Assembly: GCA_947306845.1 (NCBI GenBank)
Contig: CAMZHP010000037.1
Coordinates: 1-16,510 of the forward strand
Direction: 5' to 3'
Origin: an uncultured Prevotellaceae bacterium
GTDB taxonomy: Bacteria; Bacteroidota; Bacteroidia; Bacteroidales; Bacteroidaceae
DNA: 16,510 nucleotides
Positions 1 to 8,159 of this stretch are shown piece by piece (the stretch's first letter is position 1; each line of letters begins with the position of its first letter). Both the position numbers and the translations under genes were made by a program. Under the pieces are notes generated by a model. That model made no database searches. It was not told where the DNA came from and saw only the letters and a list, made by a program, of their open reading frames with translations.

Positions 1-2753
1 TTGATGGTGAGGGTGCGCTTGCCTGGTACGGGATAGCCAATTTTGGCATAGCCTACGCCAAGATCGTCGAGGAACTCGCGTAGTTCAAACTTGTACTTGT
101 CGCTCACCTGAATCACCACGCCGGGGTTCTCGGCAAAGAGGGTGCGTACTACGTCGTCTTTCATATTGAAAAGGTTGATGGCCATGCCGCCCTCGCGGTT
201 GGCGAAGCACATCTCGAGCAGGGTAGTGATGAGACCGCCTGCGCTGACATCGTGTCCGGCCATGATCCATCCTTTTTTGATCATGGCTTGGATGGCCTCG
301 AAGCAGTCGGCAAAATACAGTGGATGAACAACGGTGGGAACATCGTCGCCCACATGCCCAAGAGATTGGGCGAAGGCCGAACCGCCAAGGCGGAGATGGT
401 CGAAGCTGAAGTCGATATGATAGATGGATGAGTTCTTGTCATTGACGAGGACGGGCGACACCACCTTGCGGATGTCGGACACCTCGCCACCGCTTGTGAC
501 GATGACCGTTCCAGGTGAGATGATTTTCTCGCCATTGGGATATTGCTGGCTCAGCGAGAGGGAGTCCTTGCCAGTGGGCACATTGATGTGTAGGGCGCGG
601 CAGAAGTCGCTTAGTGCCTCCACGGCGGCGTAGAGACGGGCATCCTCACCTTCCTGTGAACGGCAGGGCCACATCCAGTTGGCCGACAGTGACAGACCTT
701 GCATGCCGTCGGCGAGGGGTGCCCACACAATGTTGGTCAGTGACTCTGCCACGGCGAGCACACTGCCTGCCTCGGGAGAGGCCAGTCCTGCCTGTGGGGC
801 ATGTCCAAGGGCGGTGGCTATGCCTTTCTTTCCCTGATAGTCGAGGGCCACCACTCCGCAGTCGGAGAGAGGCAGTTGCAACTCTCCCTGGCACTGTTGA
901 CGGGCAATTTTTCCTGTCACAGAGCGGTCAACCTTGTTGGTGAGCCAGTCCTTGCAGGCCACGGCTTCGAGTTGGAGCACACGCTCAAGGTATTCGTCGA
1001 GGTGACTGAGGTCATATTCCACATCAGCATAGTGGCGCTCTACGGTGTTGTCAGTCATCACCGTTTTGGGCGAGTGTCCGAACATCTGTGCCACATCGAG
1101 GTCGAAAGGCCGCACGCCATCGGCTTGTACGAAAGAGAAATGGGCGTCGCCGGTGGTCTCGCCTACCACATACATGGGAGCACGCTCGCGCTCAGCAATG
1201 CGTGCGACATGCTCGATGTGGCGCTCGTCGATGAGTAGGCCCATGCGTTCCTGGCTCTCGTTGGCGATAATCTCTTTGGCGGAGAGGGTGCTGTCGCCGA
1301 TGGGCAGCTTCGACATATCAATCTGGCCACCACATTCCTCCACCAGTTCGGAAAGGCAGTTGAGGTGTCCGGCCGACCCGTGGTCGTGGATGCTCACCAC
1401 GGGGTTGACGTCTTCCTCGCAGAGGGCGCGCACCAGGTTGTAGGCGCGTTTCTGCATCTCAGGATTGGCACGCTGCACGGCATTGAGTTCGATGCCATTG
1501 GAATAGCGGCCCGTATCTACTGACGACACGCTGCCGCCACCCAGTCCGATGCGGTAGTTGTCGCCGCCCACCACGACAATCTTGTTGCCTTTCTGGGGCT
1601 GGCGCTTCAGGCAGTCGCGCTTGGTGCCGTAGCCGACACCGCCGGCAAGCATGATGACCTTGTCGTAGGCATATTTCTCGGTTCCTTCCTGATGCTCAAA
1701 AGTGAGGACCGAACCGCAGATGAGCGGCTGTCCGAACTTGTTGCCAAAATCGGAGGCACCATTGGATGCCTTGATGAGAATTTGCTCAGGCGACTGATAG
1801 AGCCATTGGCGTACAGGCAGGATGTCCTCCCAGTCACGGGCTGGGTCGGCCTCGCCCTCATCGGTCTGCAGACGTGGGTAGGCTGTCATATAGACTGCTG
1901 TTCCGGCGATGGGCCATGAGCCTACTCCACCGCCCATACGGTCGCGTATCTCACCGCCCGTTCCTGTAGCAGCGCCGTTGAAAGGCTCCACTGTGGTGGG
2001 GAAATTGTGTGTCTCTGCTTTGAGGGAGATGACGCTCTCGACTTCTTTCACTTCGAAATAGTCTGAGGTGGACTGGTCGTGAGGGGCAAACTGCTCCACC
2101 ACCGGTCCTTGTGCGAAAGCCACATTGTCTTTATAGGCAGAGAGTATTTTGTTGGGATTCTCCTGTGTGGTCTTCTTGATCATGGCGAAGAGGGAAGATT
2201 CTTTCTCCACCCCGTCGATGATGAATGTGCCACCGAAGATTTTGTGACGGCAATGCTCGGAGTTGATCTGGGCGAAACCAAAGATTTCGGAGTCGGTGAG
2301 CGGACGGCCCAGTTGCTTTTCAATCTGGTGCAGGTATTCTATCTCTTCGGGTGAAAGGGCCAGGCCTTCCTGCTCATTGTATTCCTCCAGGTTGTTGACC
2401 TGCTTGATGGGCTCCGGCTGGTGATTGACCGTGAAGATGCGCTGGTCAAGTCCGAGGTACATGCGTTGCAGCATGGGGTCGTGGTCAGCATCCTCACTTT
2501 CCACGGGGAAATATTCCTCTATGCGGCTGATACCGCTGATGTTCATATTCTGGGTGATTTCCACGGCATTGGTACTCCAGGGGGTCACCATCTCGCGGCG
2601 AGGGCCCACATAGAAGCCTTCCAGAGTTTCGGCATCAATCAGCTCGGCATCGCCGTAAAGCCATTTCAAACGGTTGATTTCATCGTTGTCCAACTGATGG
2701 TTGGCATCGGTGGCAATAATGTTTTTTGACGGGGTTTGGAAAAAATAAATCAT
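1..2753 (-). CDS. purL: Phosphoribosylformylglycinamidine synthase (FGAM synthase), large single-chain PurL, partial at 3' end
   Basis: Catalyses the fourth step of de novo purine synthesis: FGAR + glutamine + ATP to FGAM, in the cytoplasm. The reading frame is open from the ATG at 2753 to the left edge (about 917 residues). Full-length family members have roughly 1230-1300, so the C-terminal glutaminase domain lies outside. Visible family signatures: the ETHNFPTTVEPFNGAATGTGGE block from about E247, followed by the GGGVGSWPIAG glycine-rich segment; SIHDHGSAG around H456-H458; PTGKDSLS in the middle; and GHDVSAGGLITTLLEM from about G833. The N-terminus (MIYFFQTPSKNIIA) matches the usual Bacteroidales start and lies about 20 bp after a -7 promoter element. 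Upstream sits a possible attenuator (see the ncRNA entry). No frameshift is seen. Identification is secure. Confidence 0.97.
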   Translation of the reverse strand, partial: MIYFFQTPSKNIIATDANHQLDNDEINRLKWLYGDAELIDAETLEGFYVGPRREMVTPWSTNAVEITQNMNISGISRIEEYFPVESEDADHDPMLQRMYLGLDQRIFTVNHQPEPIKQVNNLEEYNEQEGLALSPEEIEYLHQIEKQLGRPLTDSEIFGFAQINSEHCRHKIFGGTFIIDGVEKESSLFAMIKKTTQENPNKILSAYKDNVAFAQGPVVEQFAPHDQSTSDYFEVKEVESVISLKAETHNFPTTVEPFNGAATGTGGEIRDRMGGGVGSWPIAGTAVYMTAYPRLQTDEGEADPARDWEDILPVRQWLYQSPEQILIKASNGASDFGNKFGQPLICGSVLTFEHQEGTEKYAYDKVIMLAGGVGYGTKRDCLKRQPQKGNKIVVVGGDNYRIGLGGGSVSSVDTGRYSNGIELNAVQRANPEMQKRAYNLVRALCEEDVNPVVSIHDHGSAGHLNCLSELVEECGGQIDMSKLPIGDSTLSAKEIIANESQERMGLLIDERHIEHVARIAERERAPMYVVGETTGDAHFSFVQADGVRPFDLDVAQMFGHSPKTVMTDNTVERHYADVEYDLSHLDEYLERVLQLEAVACKDWLTNKVDRSVTGKIARQQCQGELQLPLSDCGVVALDYQGKKGIATALGHAPQAGLASPEAGSVLAVAESLTNIVWAPLADGMQGLSLSANWMWPCRSQEGEDARLYAAVEALSDFCRALHINVPTGKDSLSLSQQYPNGEKIISPGTVIVTSGGEVSDIRKVVSPVLVNDKNSSIYHIDFSFDHLRLGGSAFAQSLGHVGDDVPTVVHPLYFADCFEAIQAMIKKGWIMAGHDVSAGGLITTLLEMCFANREGGMAINLFNMKDDVVRTLFAENPGVVIQVSDKYKFELREFLDDLGVGYAKIGYPVPGKRTLTI

Positions 2754-2773
2754 ATTCTTCTTTGATTATTGTG

Positions 2774-2804
2774 CAAAGGTAGTGCAAACCGAGCGGAAAG
2801 CAAA
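2774..2804 (-). promoter_or_regulatory. Bacteroidota core promoter for purL
   Basis: On the minus strand a TTTG (-33, bases 2801-2804) is followed after exactly 19 bp by TACCTTTG (-7, bases 2774-2781), a full match to the TTTG/TAnnTTTG consensus. The transcript would start near 2768-2771, giving a leader of about 15-18 bases. It lies downstream of the terminator at 2843-2872, so purL could be made from here independently of any read-through. Confidence 0.75.
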
Positions 2805-2842
2805 GCAAAAGAGAAACTTTTTGCTTTCTTTACCATACCTGC

Positions 2843-2872
2843 AAAAAATTGGGGCAGCTTCTCAGCTGCCCC
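2843..2872 (-). terminator. Intrinsic terminator between the antiporter-lolD-cvfB operon and purL
   Basis: Perfect 9-bp GC-rich stem (GGGGCAGCT / AGCTGCCCC, bases 2851-2872) with a 4-base loop, followed on the minus strand by AATTTTTT. The U tract lies only on the minus-strand side, so it acts on leftward transcription. It could end either the cvfB operon or the short transcript that starts near 2954. Its 5' arm has an alternative partner upstream (see the ncRNA entry). Confidence 0.85.
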
Positions 2873-2954
2873 ATAAAGCCCTCTGTCGGATAGATATGGC
2901 ATTAACTCTTATAGAGGGCAGATGTTGTTGCCATATAAGGTAGGGGTGTTATTT
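2843..2954 (-). ncRNA. Candidate pseudoknot leader RNA / attenuator upstream of purL (or a stand-alone small RNA)
   Basis: A transcript from the promoter at 2959-2989 to the terminator would be about 110 nt. In minus-strand order it contains ATATGGCA (2936-2929), GCCCTCT (2919-2913), TGCCATAT (2901-2894) and AGAGGGC (2884-2878). The first pairs perfectly with the third (8 bp) and the second with the fourth (7 bp). The arrangement is interleaved, so it is an H-type pseudoknot with connecting segments of 9, 11 and 9 nt, or else two alternative hairpins. CUGCCCU (2921-2915) can also pair with GGGGCAG (2872-2866), the 5' arm of the terminator, which would block both the second stem and the terminator. 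That is the logic of a transcription attenuator for purL. I do not recognise a known riboswitch class in it. The pairings are seen in the sequence; the regulatory role is inferred. Confidence 0.5.
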
Positions 2955-2958
2955 GCCG

Positions 2959-2989
2959 CAAAAGTAGGAAATAATATCTTCCGACCAAA
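2959..2989 (-). promoter_or_regulatory. Bacteroidota core promoter for the leader RNA upstream of purL
   Basis: Minus strand TTTG (2986-2989), exactly 19 bp, then TACTTTTG (2959-2966): a full consensus match. Predicted start near 2952-2955. It points leftwards into the pseudoknot and terminator, with purL beyond, and lies about 100 bp after the cvfB stop. Bases 2990-3086 between it and cvfB are AT-rich, with a 12-base palindrome (CAAAAGCTTTTG) as the only structure. Confidence 0.75.
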
Positions 2990-3086
2990 GAAAACGACTA
3001 GAAATTTTATAAAAATACACTTTTTAGGGACATTTACTTGCTCTTTTGAAAGCTTTTGTTTAATAAAGGGAAAAAGGTGGTTGTTT

Positions 3087-3929
3087 TTATGGATGTGTAG
3101 TCAGCCGGAGACCCTCATCCGTGATGACAATGACATGACGGCGGTATAGATCGCCGATAGCTCGCTTGAAGGTTTTCTTGCTCACTCCAAACAGGTCTTT
3201 GATGATCTCTGGGTCGGTCTTGTCGCCGTAAGGACAGAATCCGTTGTGGGCGATGAGATAGTCGGTGAGCGTGTCGGCAAAGTCTTTTGTCTGTTGCCGT
3301 CCTGAGGGCTGCAGCATCACGTCGATTTTCCCGTCTTCCCTCACTTGGTCGATGTACCCCCTCAGTCTTTCTCCAGTGCGGATTTCACGGAATATTTGAT
3401 TGTTGTAAACCAGCCCTTGATAAGTGTTGTCGATGATGACCTTGAACCCCATGTCCGTTTTTTGCCATACGAGCAGGTCGACAGCCTCATTGTGGTAATA
3501 GTCGGCAGTTTCCTTGCTGAGGTATCTTTCTACTCTGGCTGATGCTACGATGCGGTAGCTCTCCTCATCGATATGGACATGAACGAGGTGGTAGCTGCCG
3601 CATTCCATCTTTTTCTTTTGTTCGCTGAAGGGGCAGAAAAGATCCTTCATCAATCCCCAGTCAAGGAAGGCTCCATATTGGTTGACCCAGGCCACACGCA
3701 GGAATCCGAACTCGCCTACTTTCACGAAAGGTCTTTCGGTGGTGGCGATAAGCCGTTCTTCTTGGTCTAGGTAGATAAACACGTTGAGCTCGTCGTCAGG
3801 TTTCACACCATGTGGCACATATTTTGCTGGAAGCAGGATCTCGCCTTCGTCATAGCCGTCGAGATAAAGGCCGAAGTCAACCTCTTTGATAACACGCAGT
3901 CTGTTGTAGTCGCCTAATTTGATGTTCAT
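3087..3929 (-). CDS. CvfB-like S1-domain RNA-binding protein
   Basis: 280 residues. The N-terminal two thirds reads as consecutive S1-like OB folds: about residues 3-65 ([20 protein letters not shown], then [10 protein letters not shown]), 68-130 ([21 protein letters not shown]) and 148-215 ([28 protein letters not shown]). A C-terminal segment of about 60 residues ([21 protein letters not shown]) looks like a winged helix. This is the architecture of the CvfB/YitL family, cytoplasmic proteins linked to RNA binding and post-transcriptional control in Firmicutes; the role in Bacteroidota is not defined. Its ATG overlaps the stop of the upstream ATPase gene by 4 bp (ATGA), so translation is probably coupled. 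Family assignment is fairly firm; the target RNA is unknown. Confidence 0.85.
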   Translation of the reverse strand: MNIKLGDYNRLRVIKEVDFGLYLDGYDEGEILLPAKYVPHGVKPDDELNVFIYLDQEERLIATTERPFVKVGEFGFLRVAWVNQYGAFLDWGLMKDLFCPFSEQKKKMECGSYHLVHVHIDEESYRIVASARVERYLSKETADYYHNEAVDLLVWQKTDMGFKVIIDNTYQGLVYNNQIFREIRTGERLRGYIDQVREDGKIDVMLQPSGRQQTKDFADTLTDYLIAHNGFCPYGDKTDPEIIKDLFGVSKKTFKRAIGDLYRRHVIVITDEGLRLTTHP

Positions 3930-4648
3930 GGCTGTGTCGGATTTAATGATGTGTTCTTATTGTTCTCATCACTCTCTTCCTTATTCCTCTCACTCTCTCC
4001 AACGATCTGTCCGTCTTTGAGATGGATGGTGCGGTCGGTGATGGCAGCGAGTCCCTCATCGTGGGTGACAATGACGAAAGTCATGCCATATCGTTGTCTG
4101 AGGTCGAAGAAGAGTTGGTGTAGTTCAGCCTTGTTCTTTGAGTCGAGGCTTCCAGATGGTTCATCGGCGAGGATGACGGACGGTTCGTTGATAAGGGCGC
4201 GTGCCACGGCGACACGCTGTTTCTCTCCGCCAGAGAGTTGGTTGGGCTTATGGTTGGCCCGGTCGGCCAGTCCCATGAACTCCAATAGCTCGTTGGCCTT
4301 TGCCTTGGCATCGGTGTTGGATTTTCCTGCGATGTAAGCAGGTATCATGATGTTCTCGATGGCAGTGAACTCAGGCAGCAATTGGTGGAACTGGAAGACA
4401 AAGCCCACATGCAGGTTTCGGAATTCCGACAGGCGGTTGGAGGAGAGCGACTGCACATCTGTCCCATCGATGATGATATGTCCGTTGTCAGGATGGTCGA
4501 GTGTGCCGATGATTTGCAGCAGGGTTGTCTTGCCTGCACCGCTGGGACCCACAATGCTCACGATCTCTCCTTTGTTGATATGTAGGGTAATGCCTTTGAG
4601 CACTTTCAGGGAACCGAAACTTTTGGTGATGTCTTTGATGTCTATCAT
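3926..4648 (-). CDS. LolD-type ABC transporter ATP-binding protein
   Basis: 240 residues, a complete ABC ATPase. Walker A GPSGAGKT (34-41), Q-loop Q86 in [16 protein letters not shown], signature LSGGE (138-142), Walker B VILADEP (158-164), D-loop SLD and switch H196 (VTHD). The [13 protein letters not shown] stretch and overall length match the LolD/MacB-type subfamily, which powers lipoprotein release from the inner membrane or related mechanotransmission. After about residue 220 there is a charged, low-complexity tail (many E, N, K) that is not part of the fold. No permease gene adjoins it: the neighbours are an antiporter (35 bp upstream) and cvfB (4-bp overlap). In Bacteroidota the LolCE-type partner is often encoded elsewhere. 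The ATPase call is certain; the exact substrate is inferred. Confidence 0.92.
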   Translation of the reverse strand: MIDIKDITKSFGSLKVLKGITLHINKGEIVSIVGPSGAGKTTLLQIIGTLDHPDNGHIIIDGTDVQSLSSNRLSEFRNLHVGFVFQFHQLLPEFTAIENIMIPAYIAGKSNTDAKAKANELLEFMGLADRANHKPNQLSGGEKQRVAVARALINEPSVILADEPSGSLDSKNKAELHQLFFDLRQRYGMTFVIVTHDEGLAAITDRTIHLKDGQIVGESERNKEESDENNKNTSLNPTQP

Positions 4649-4683
4649 TGGGTATTGTTTTGCTGGATAGCTGAATGATTTCC

Positions 4684-6816
4684 TTATCTCTTCCTTTTAG
4701 GCCATAGGTGTTTCCTAAGCCAGATGCTGAGTGCCTTGTAGGCACTTTGCTCTTCCTGATGCTGTGGCTCGGCGAAGGTCATGGAATCCATGCGGTCGCC
4801 AAACTGGTCGGGAAATACGATCATTAGACTTTTGCCAGCATAGAAATGCTCAATTTCATTGGGCAGTTTTTCAAATGCTGTCTTATAGGAAATGTTGCCT
4901 TTACGTGAGGTGATGAAGACCATCAGATGGTCATCATTGACGTACTCAGCCAAATGGGGCAGTTCGTTCCAATGATGCATGGGCTGGAAGGCGACTCTCA
5001 CACTGGGATGCTGGTGACGGATATAATCGCTGATGAGTTCGCTGCAGTCGTTCCGAGCATGGAAGACCATGCGGCAATCGAGGTTGTCGCTGAGCCTGAG
5101 CAACCTCTCAAGCCATCGGGTGAAGCCTGCCTCAAATTCTGCTCGTGATGGTACAGCCACATGGATACACCTGAGTGTGCTGAGTGGTTGCCTCAGCCTG
5201 ACGAAGATGATTTGGCGGTTGAGGCCATTGTACAGGCTTTGCGCGAATTCACCCCAAAATTTGGGCGAGATTTCCTTGTGGATGTGCAGTCCCATGATGA
5301 TTTCCGAGGCATCGAACTCCTTGAAGGCATGCTTGATGCCATTGGCGATGTTGGCTGCGATGCGCACCTGGGTCTGCATCCTCACATCAGCCGCGCTGGC
5401 CACTTTCACCAGGTTGTCGAGCAGGCGACGCCCGCGTTCCTGGTTCTCTTGCCGGTGGTTGTCGTCGTACACGATGTTGAGTGCCACCAGCCCCCGACTG
5501 AGTTTGGCATTACGCATCATAATGGCGACATTGAGTAATCCCTCGGCCAGTTCTGGGTATTTTACGGGGAGCAGGATCTTCTCGTCGTCTTGTTCCTGCA
5601 ATTTCGGTGTAGCGCTGTCATGAAGAACGATTCGCTTGGCTGTGCGTTCAGTGACGATGCTGCTGAAGATACAGGTGATCAGGATCATGATGACCACCCC
5701 GTTGAGCATGTCGTTGTCCACCAGGTAATGTCCTGGTGATGTCTCCAGTTTCATGCCCACCATGATCATGGCGATGGCTCCTGCGGCATGGGCAGTGGTG
5801 AGACCTGACATCAGGTGTCCTGAACTGATTGGCATGCGGAAATGGATACAAGCCATGAAAGCGGCCAATGCCTTACCGATGATACCCACCAACACCATAA
5901 ACAGCACAACCCATATGATGTCGCCGCCATGGAAAAGCACACGCACGTTGATGAGCATGCCCACACCAATGAGGAAATAGGGGATGAAGAGGGCATTGCC
6001 GATGAATTCGATGCGGTTCATCAGTGGCGACAGGCTGGGAATGTAGCGGCTCAGGATAAGACCGGCGAGAAAAGCGCCGAGAATGCCCTCCAGACTAACG
6101 ACCTCGGCCAATGCGGCACTCAAAAAGAGGATGGCGAGTACGAAGATGAACTGCATCACGGCATCCGAATAGCGGTGGAGGAACCAACGGGTCAGCCTGG
6201 GAATGAGAAGTATCATTCCGGCACAGAATGCCACGATTTTGAAGAGAAACCACGTCCAAAACCATACACCGCCTCCCTCCCCAAACGAACTGGCAATGGC
6301 GGCGATAGCAGTCAGGGAAAGGAATAGTGCGATCATCGTAGAACCCACGCTCAGGGAGACAGCGGGATGCTGTTGCAGGCCATATCGGCAGACGATAGGG
6401 TAGGCGACCAAAGTGTTGGAGGCCATGATGCATCCCAGCAGGAGCGAAGCCATTTGGGAGTAGTTCATGATCCAACTGGCGAGTACGTAGGTGATGACAA
6501 AGGGCACTACTGCGGTGAGCAGACCAAAAACCACATAATGATTTTTCGACTTCCGCATACTCTCCATGTCCATCTCAAGTCCGGCCAGGAACATGATGTA
6601 GAACATGCCTACCTTGCCGAAAAGCTCAAAGGAGTCATCACGTTGGAGGATGTCGAGCCCATATTCTCCCACCAATACACCTGCAAGCACCATTCCTACG
6701 ATATGGGGAATCCTCAGCTTACCCATGATGATGGGTGCCAGCAGGATGATGCAGAGCACGACGAAGAAGATCAGCGTCGGGTTCGTGATGGGGAAGTAAT
6801 GGGATATATCGGGCAT
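4684..6816 (-). CDS. CPA2-family cation:proton antiporter with C-terminal Usp-like region
   Basis: 710 residues from the ATG at 6816. Residues 1 to about 400 hold roughly a dozen hydrophobic helices of the Na+/H+ exchanger fold, beginning [27 protein letters not shown] and including [17 protein letters not shown] and [20 protein letters not shown]. Residues from about 420 to 700 are soluble and resemble tandem universal-stress-protein-like domains, a common cytoplasmic regulatory part in such exchangers. It exchanges a monovalent cation (Na+ or K+) for protons at the inner membrane; the ion cannot be told from sequence. An in-frame ATG at 6855 exists, but a -7 element lies between it and 6816, so it would be upstream of the transcript start. 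Likely first gene of an operon with the ATPase and cvfB. Confidence 0.9.
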   Translation of the reverse strand: MPDISHYFPITNPTLIFFVVLCIILLAPIIMGKLRIPHIVGMVLAGVLVGEYGLDILQRDDSFELFGKVGMFYIMFLAGLEMDMESMRKSKNHYVVFGLLTAVVPFVITYVLASWIMNYSQMASLLLGCIMASNTLVAYPIVCRYGLQQHPAVSLSVGSTMIALFLSLTAIAAIASSFGEGGGVWFWTWFLFKIVAFCAGMILLIPRLTRWFLHRYSDAVMQFIFVLAILFLSAALAEVVSLEGILGAFLAGLILSRYIPSLSPLMNRIEFIGNALFIPYFLIGVGMLINVRVLFHGGDIIWVVLFMVLVGIIGKALAAFMACIHFRMPISSGHLMSGLTTAHAAGAIAMIMVGMKLETSPGHYLVDNDMLNGVVIMILITCIFSSIVTERTAKRIVLHDSATPKLQEQDDEKILLPVKYPELAEGLLNVAIMMRNAKLSRGLVALNIVYDDNHRQENQERGRRLLDNLVKVASAADVRMQTQVRIAANIANGIKHAFKEFDASEIIMGLHIHKEISPKFWGEFAQSLYNGLNRQIIFVRLRQPLSTLRCIHVAVPSRAEFEAGFTRWLERLLRLSDNLDCRMVFHARNDCSELISDYIRHQHPSVRVAFQPMHHWNELPHLAEYVNDDHLMVFITSRKGNISYKTAFEKLPNEIEHFYAGKSLMIVFPDQFGDRMDSMTFAEPQHQEEQSAYKALSIWLRKHLWPKRKR

Positions 6817-6824
6817 AGATGGTG

Positions 6825-6832
6825 CAAAGTTA
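6825..6832 (-). promoter_or_regulatory. -7 promoter element of the antiporter operon
   Basis: TAACTTTG on the minus strand, a full TAnnTTTG match, ending 8 bp before the ATG at 6816. The -33 box is poor (TTGT at 19 bp or ATTG at 20 bp spacing). The mRNA would start only about 2-5 bases before the ATG, so this gene is probably leaderless. This element decides the start codon choice. Confidence 0.65.
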
Positions 6833-6860
6833 CAACTAAACAAGCAAAAAAACAATCATT

Positions 6861-6894
6861 TTTGTCATGATTCGCCCAAAATGTTGTAATTTTG
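6861..6894 (+). promoter_or_regulatory. Core promoter for asd
   Basis: TTTG at 6861-6864, a 22-bp spacer (slightly long) and TAATTTTG at 6887-6894. It is divergent from the antiporter promoter, about 60 bp away. The -7 element is flanked by an inverted repeat, TCGCCC (6872-6877) and GGGCGA (6905-6910), that could be an operator. Predicted start near 6898-6900, giving a leader of about 75 nt. Confidence 0.6.
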
Positions 6895-6903
6895 CAACCC
6901 AAA

Positions 6904-6937
6904 CGGGCGATATTCTCAGGTGGTGTCCCACCTCCCG
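6904..6937 (+). promoter_or_regulatory. Structured 5' leader of asd (hairpin with a bulge)
   Basis: AGGTGG (6918-6923) and CCACCT (6928-6933) form a perfect 6-bp hairpin with a TGTC loop. Immediately outside, CGGG (6904-6907) pairs with CCCG (6934-6937), leaving a 10-base one-sided bulge. The start codon follows 35 bp later behind a purine-rich AAAGGAAAAAG. No known riboswitch (for example lysine) is recognised; the function is unknown. Confidence 0.4.
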
Positions 6938-6972
6938 ACTTCAATAGCAAATAATTAGATTAAAGGAAAAAG

Positions 6973-7983
6973 ATGAAAGTAGCGATTGTAGGAGCCAGCG
7001 GCGCTGTCGGACAGGAGTTTCTCCGAGTACTTGACGAGCGCAATTTTCCTATTGACGACCTGGTTTTGTTTGGATCAACCCGCAGTGCGGGCAGTAAGTA
7101 CACCTTCCGTGGTAAGGAATATGAGGTGAAGCTTCTCCAGCATAATGATGACTTCCGCGATGTGGACATCGCTTTTACCTCGGCAGGTGCAGGCACCTCC
7201 AAGGAATTTGCAGAGACCATCACGAAGTATGGAGCCGTGATGATTGACAACTCCAGTGCTTTCCGCATGGATGAGGACGTGCCCCTGGTGGTACCTGAGT
7301 GTAACGCCGAGGATGCGCTCAATCGGCCGCGTGGCATCATTGCCAACCCCAACTGTACAACCATCATGATGGTGGTGGTGCTCAAGCCGATAGAGCAATT
7401 GTCGCACATCCGTCGCGTGCGTGTGTCGAGCTACCAGAGTGCTAGTGGAGCAGGTGCTGCAGCCATGAAGGAACTGGAGCAGCAATACCGTGAGATTGTC
7501 GAGGGCCAGCCTGTCACTGTCAAAAAGTTCCCGCATCAGTTGGCATACAATGTTATTCCTCAGATAGATGTTTTCCAGCCCAATGGATATACCAAGGAGG
7601 AAATGAAGATGTTTAATGAGACACGGAAGATCTTGCACTCCGACGTGCGCTGTTCTGCTACCTGCGTGCGAGTGTCATCGCTGCGCTCCCACTCAGAGAG
7701 CGTGTGGATAGAGACTGAGGCTCCCATTACGGTGGAACAGGCCCAGGCTGCCATCGCTGCTGCCCCAGGTTGCACATTGTGTGATGATCCTGCCAATTTG
7801 GTTTATCCCATGCCCCTTGACACCGCCGGCCGTGATGACATCTTCGTGGGTCGGGTGCGCAAGGATTTGGCTGATGACTGTGGCATCACTTTGTGGCTGA
7901 GCGGTGATCAGATTCGCAAGGGAGCTGCTCTCAATGCCGTACAAATTGCAGAATATCTCATCAAGGTGGGTGATGTGAAATAG
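6973..7983 (+). CDS. asd: Aspartate-semialdehyde dehydrogenase
   Basis: 336 residues, the normal family length. Converts aspartyl-4-phosphate to aspartate-4-semialdehyde with NADPH, the branch point to lysine/diaminopimelate, threonine and methionine; cytoplasmic. N-terminal Rossmann motif [14 protein letters not shown] (GxSGxVG); NPNC with catalytic C128; [13 protein letters not shown] phosphate/substrate region; and [14 protein letters not shown] with catalytic H240. The dimer-type C-terminal domain is complete. The start is preceded by AAAGGAAA, one of the few purine-rich ribosome sites in the window, and by a structured leader. It is monocistronic: a strong terminator follows 32 bp after the stop. 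Nothing is missing. Confidence 0.97.
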   Translation: MKVAIVGASGAVGQEFLRVLDERNFPIDDLVLFGSTRSAGSKYTFRGKEYEVKLLQHNDDFRDVDIAFTSAGAGTSKEFAETITKYGAVMIDNSSAFRMDEDVPLVVPECNAEDALNRPRGIIANPNCTTIMMVVVLKPIEQLSHIRRVRVSSYQSASGAGAAAMKELEQQYREIVEGQPVTVKKFPHQLAYNVIPQIDVFQPNGYTKEEMKMFNETRKILHSDVRCSATCVRVSSLRSHSESVWIETEAPITVEQAQAAIAAAPGCTLCDDPANLVYPMPLDTAGRDDIFVGRVRKDLADDCGITLWLSGDQIRKGAALNAVQIAEYLIKVGDVK

Positions 7984-8014
7984 CATCACAGTCTGGCGAT
8001 GATTTGATAATCCA

Positions 8015-8047
8015 TTGCCAGGGTCGGAAAAGACCCTGGCAATTTTT
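8015..8047 (+). terminator. Strong intrinsic terminator of asd
   Basis: Perfect 11-bp stem (TTGCCAGGGTC at 8015-8025 with GACCCTGGCAA at 8032-8042), loop GGAAAA, followed by TTTTT (8043-8047). Confidence 0.95.
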
Positions 8048-8077
8048 CGCTGATAAAAACAGGCTGTTCGCTGATAA
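8046..8077 (+). repeat. Two direct copies of TTCGCTGATAA, 21 bp apart
   Basis: The 11-base word TTCGCTGATAA occurs at 8046-8056 and again at 8067-8077, exactly identical, with a 21-bp period (two helical turns). It lies between the asd terminator and the VTC operon, about 85 bp before the VTC start codon. No TAnnTTTG promoter is visible in 8048-8159, so this operon may depend on another sigma factor or an activator, and these repeats are candidate binding sites. Confidence 0.4.
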
Positions 8078-8159
8078 TAGTTATAGTAGGAATACGATTT
8101 TTCTTTTTTTTGCGTTGAGACAAAAAGGTTCTGCAAAAACGGTCATACCGGTTGAATAA

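Noticed and set aside
801..1443. Open frames on the plus strand opposite purL (for example 801-1238 and 1045-1443)
   Set aside because: They are mirror images of the well-conserved purL frame, have no family resemblance, and carry no promoter or ribosome site.
2843..2954. ZTP, preQ1, SAM-II or purine riboswitch, 6S RNA or SRP RNA as identity of the leader RNA
   Set aside because: The conserved core sequences I know for these classes are absent, and the length is too short for 6S RNA. This is a visual judgement; a covariance search would settle it.
2922..3149. 75-residue plus-strand frame across the region between purL and cvfB
   Set aside because: It crosses the minus-strand promoter and pseudoknot arms and ends inside cvfB; low-complexity composition and no start signals.
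5842..6327. 161-residue plus-strand frame opposite the antiporter
   Set aside because: It is the complement of transmembrane helices, which explains its polar composition; no independent evidence of coding.
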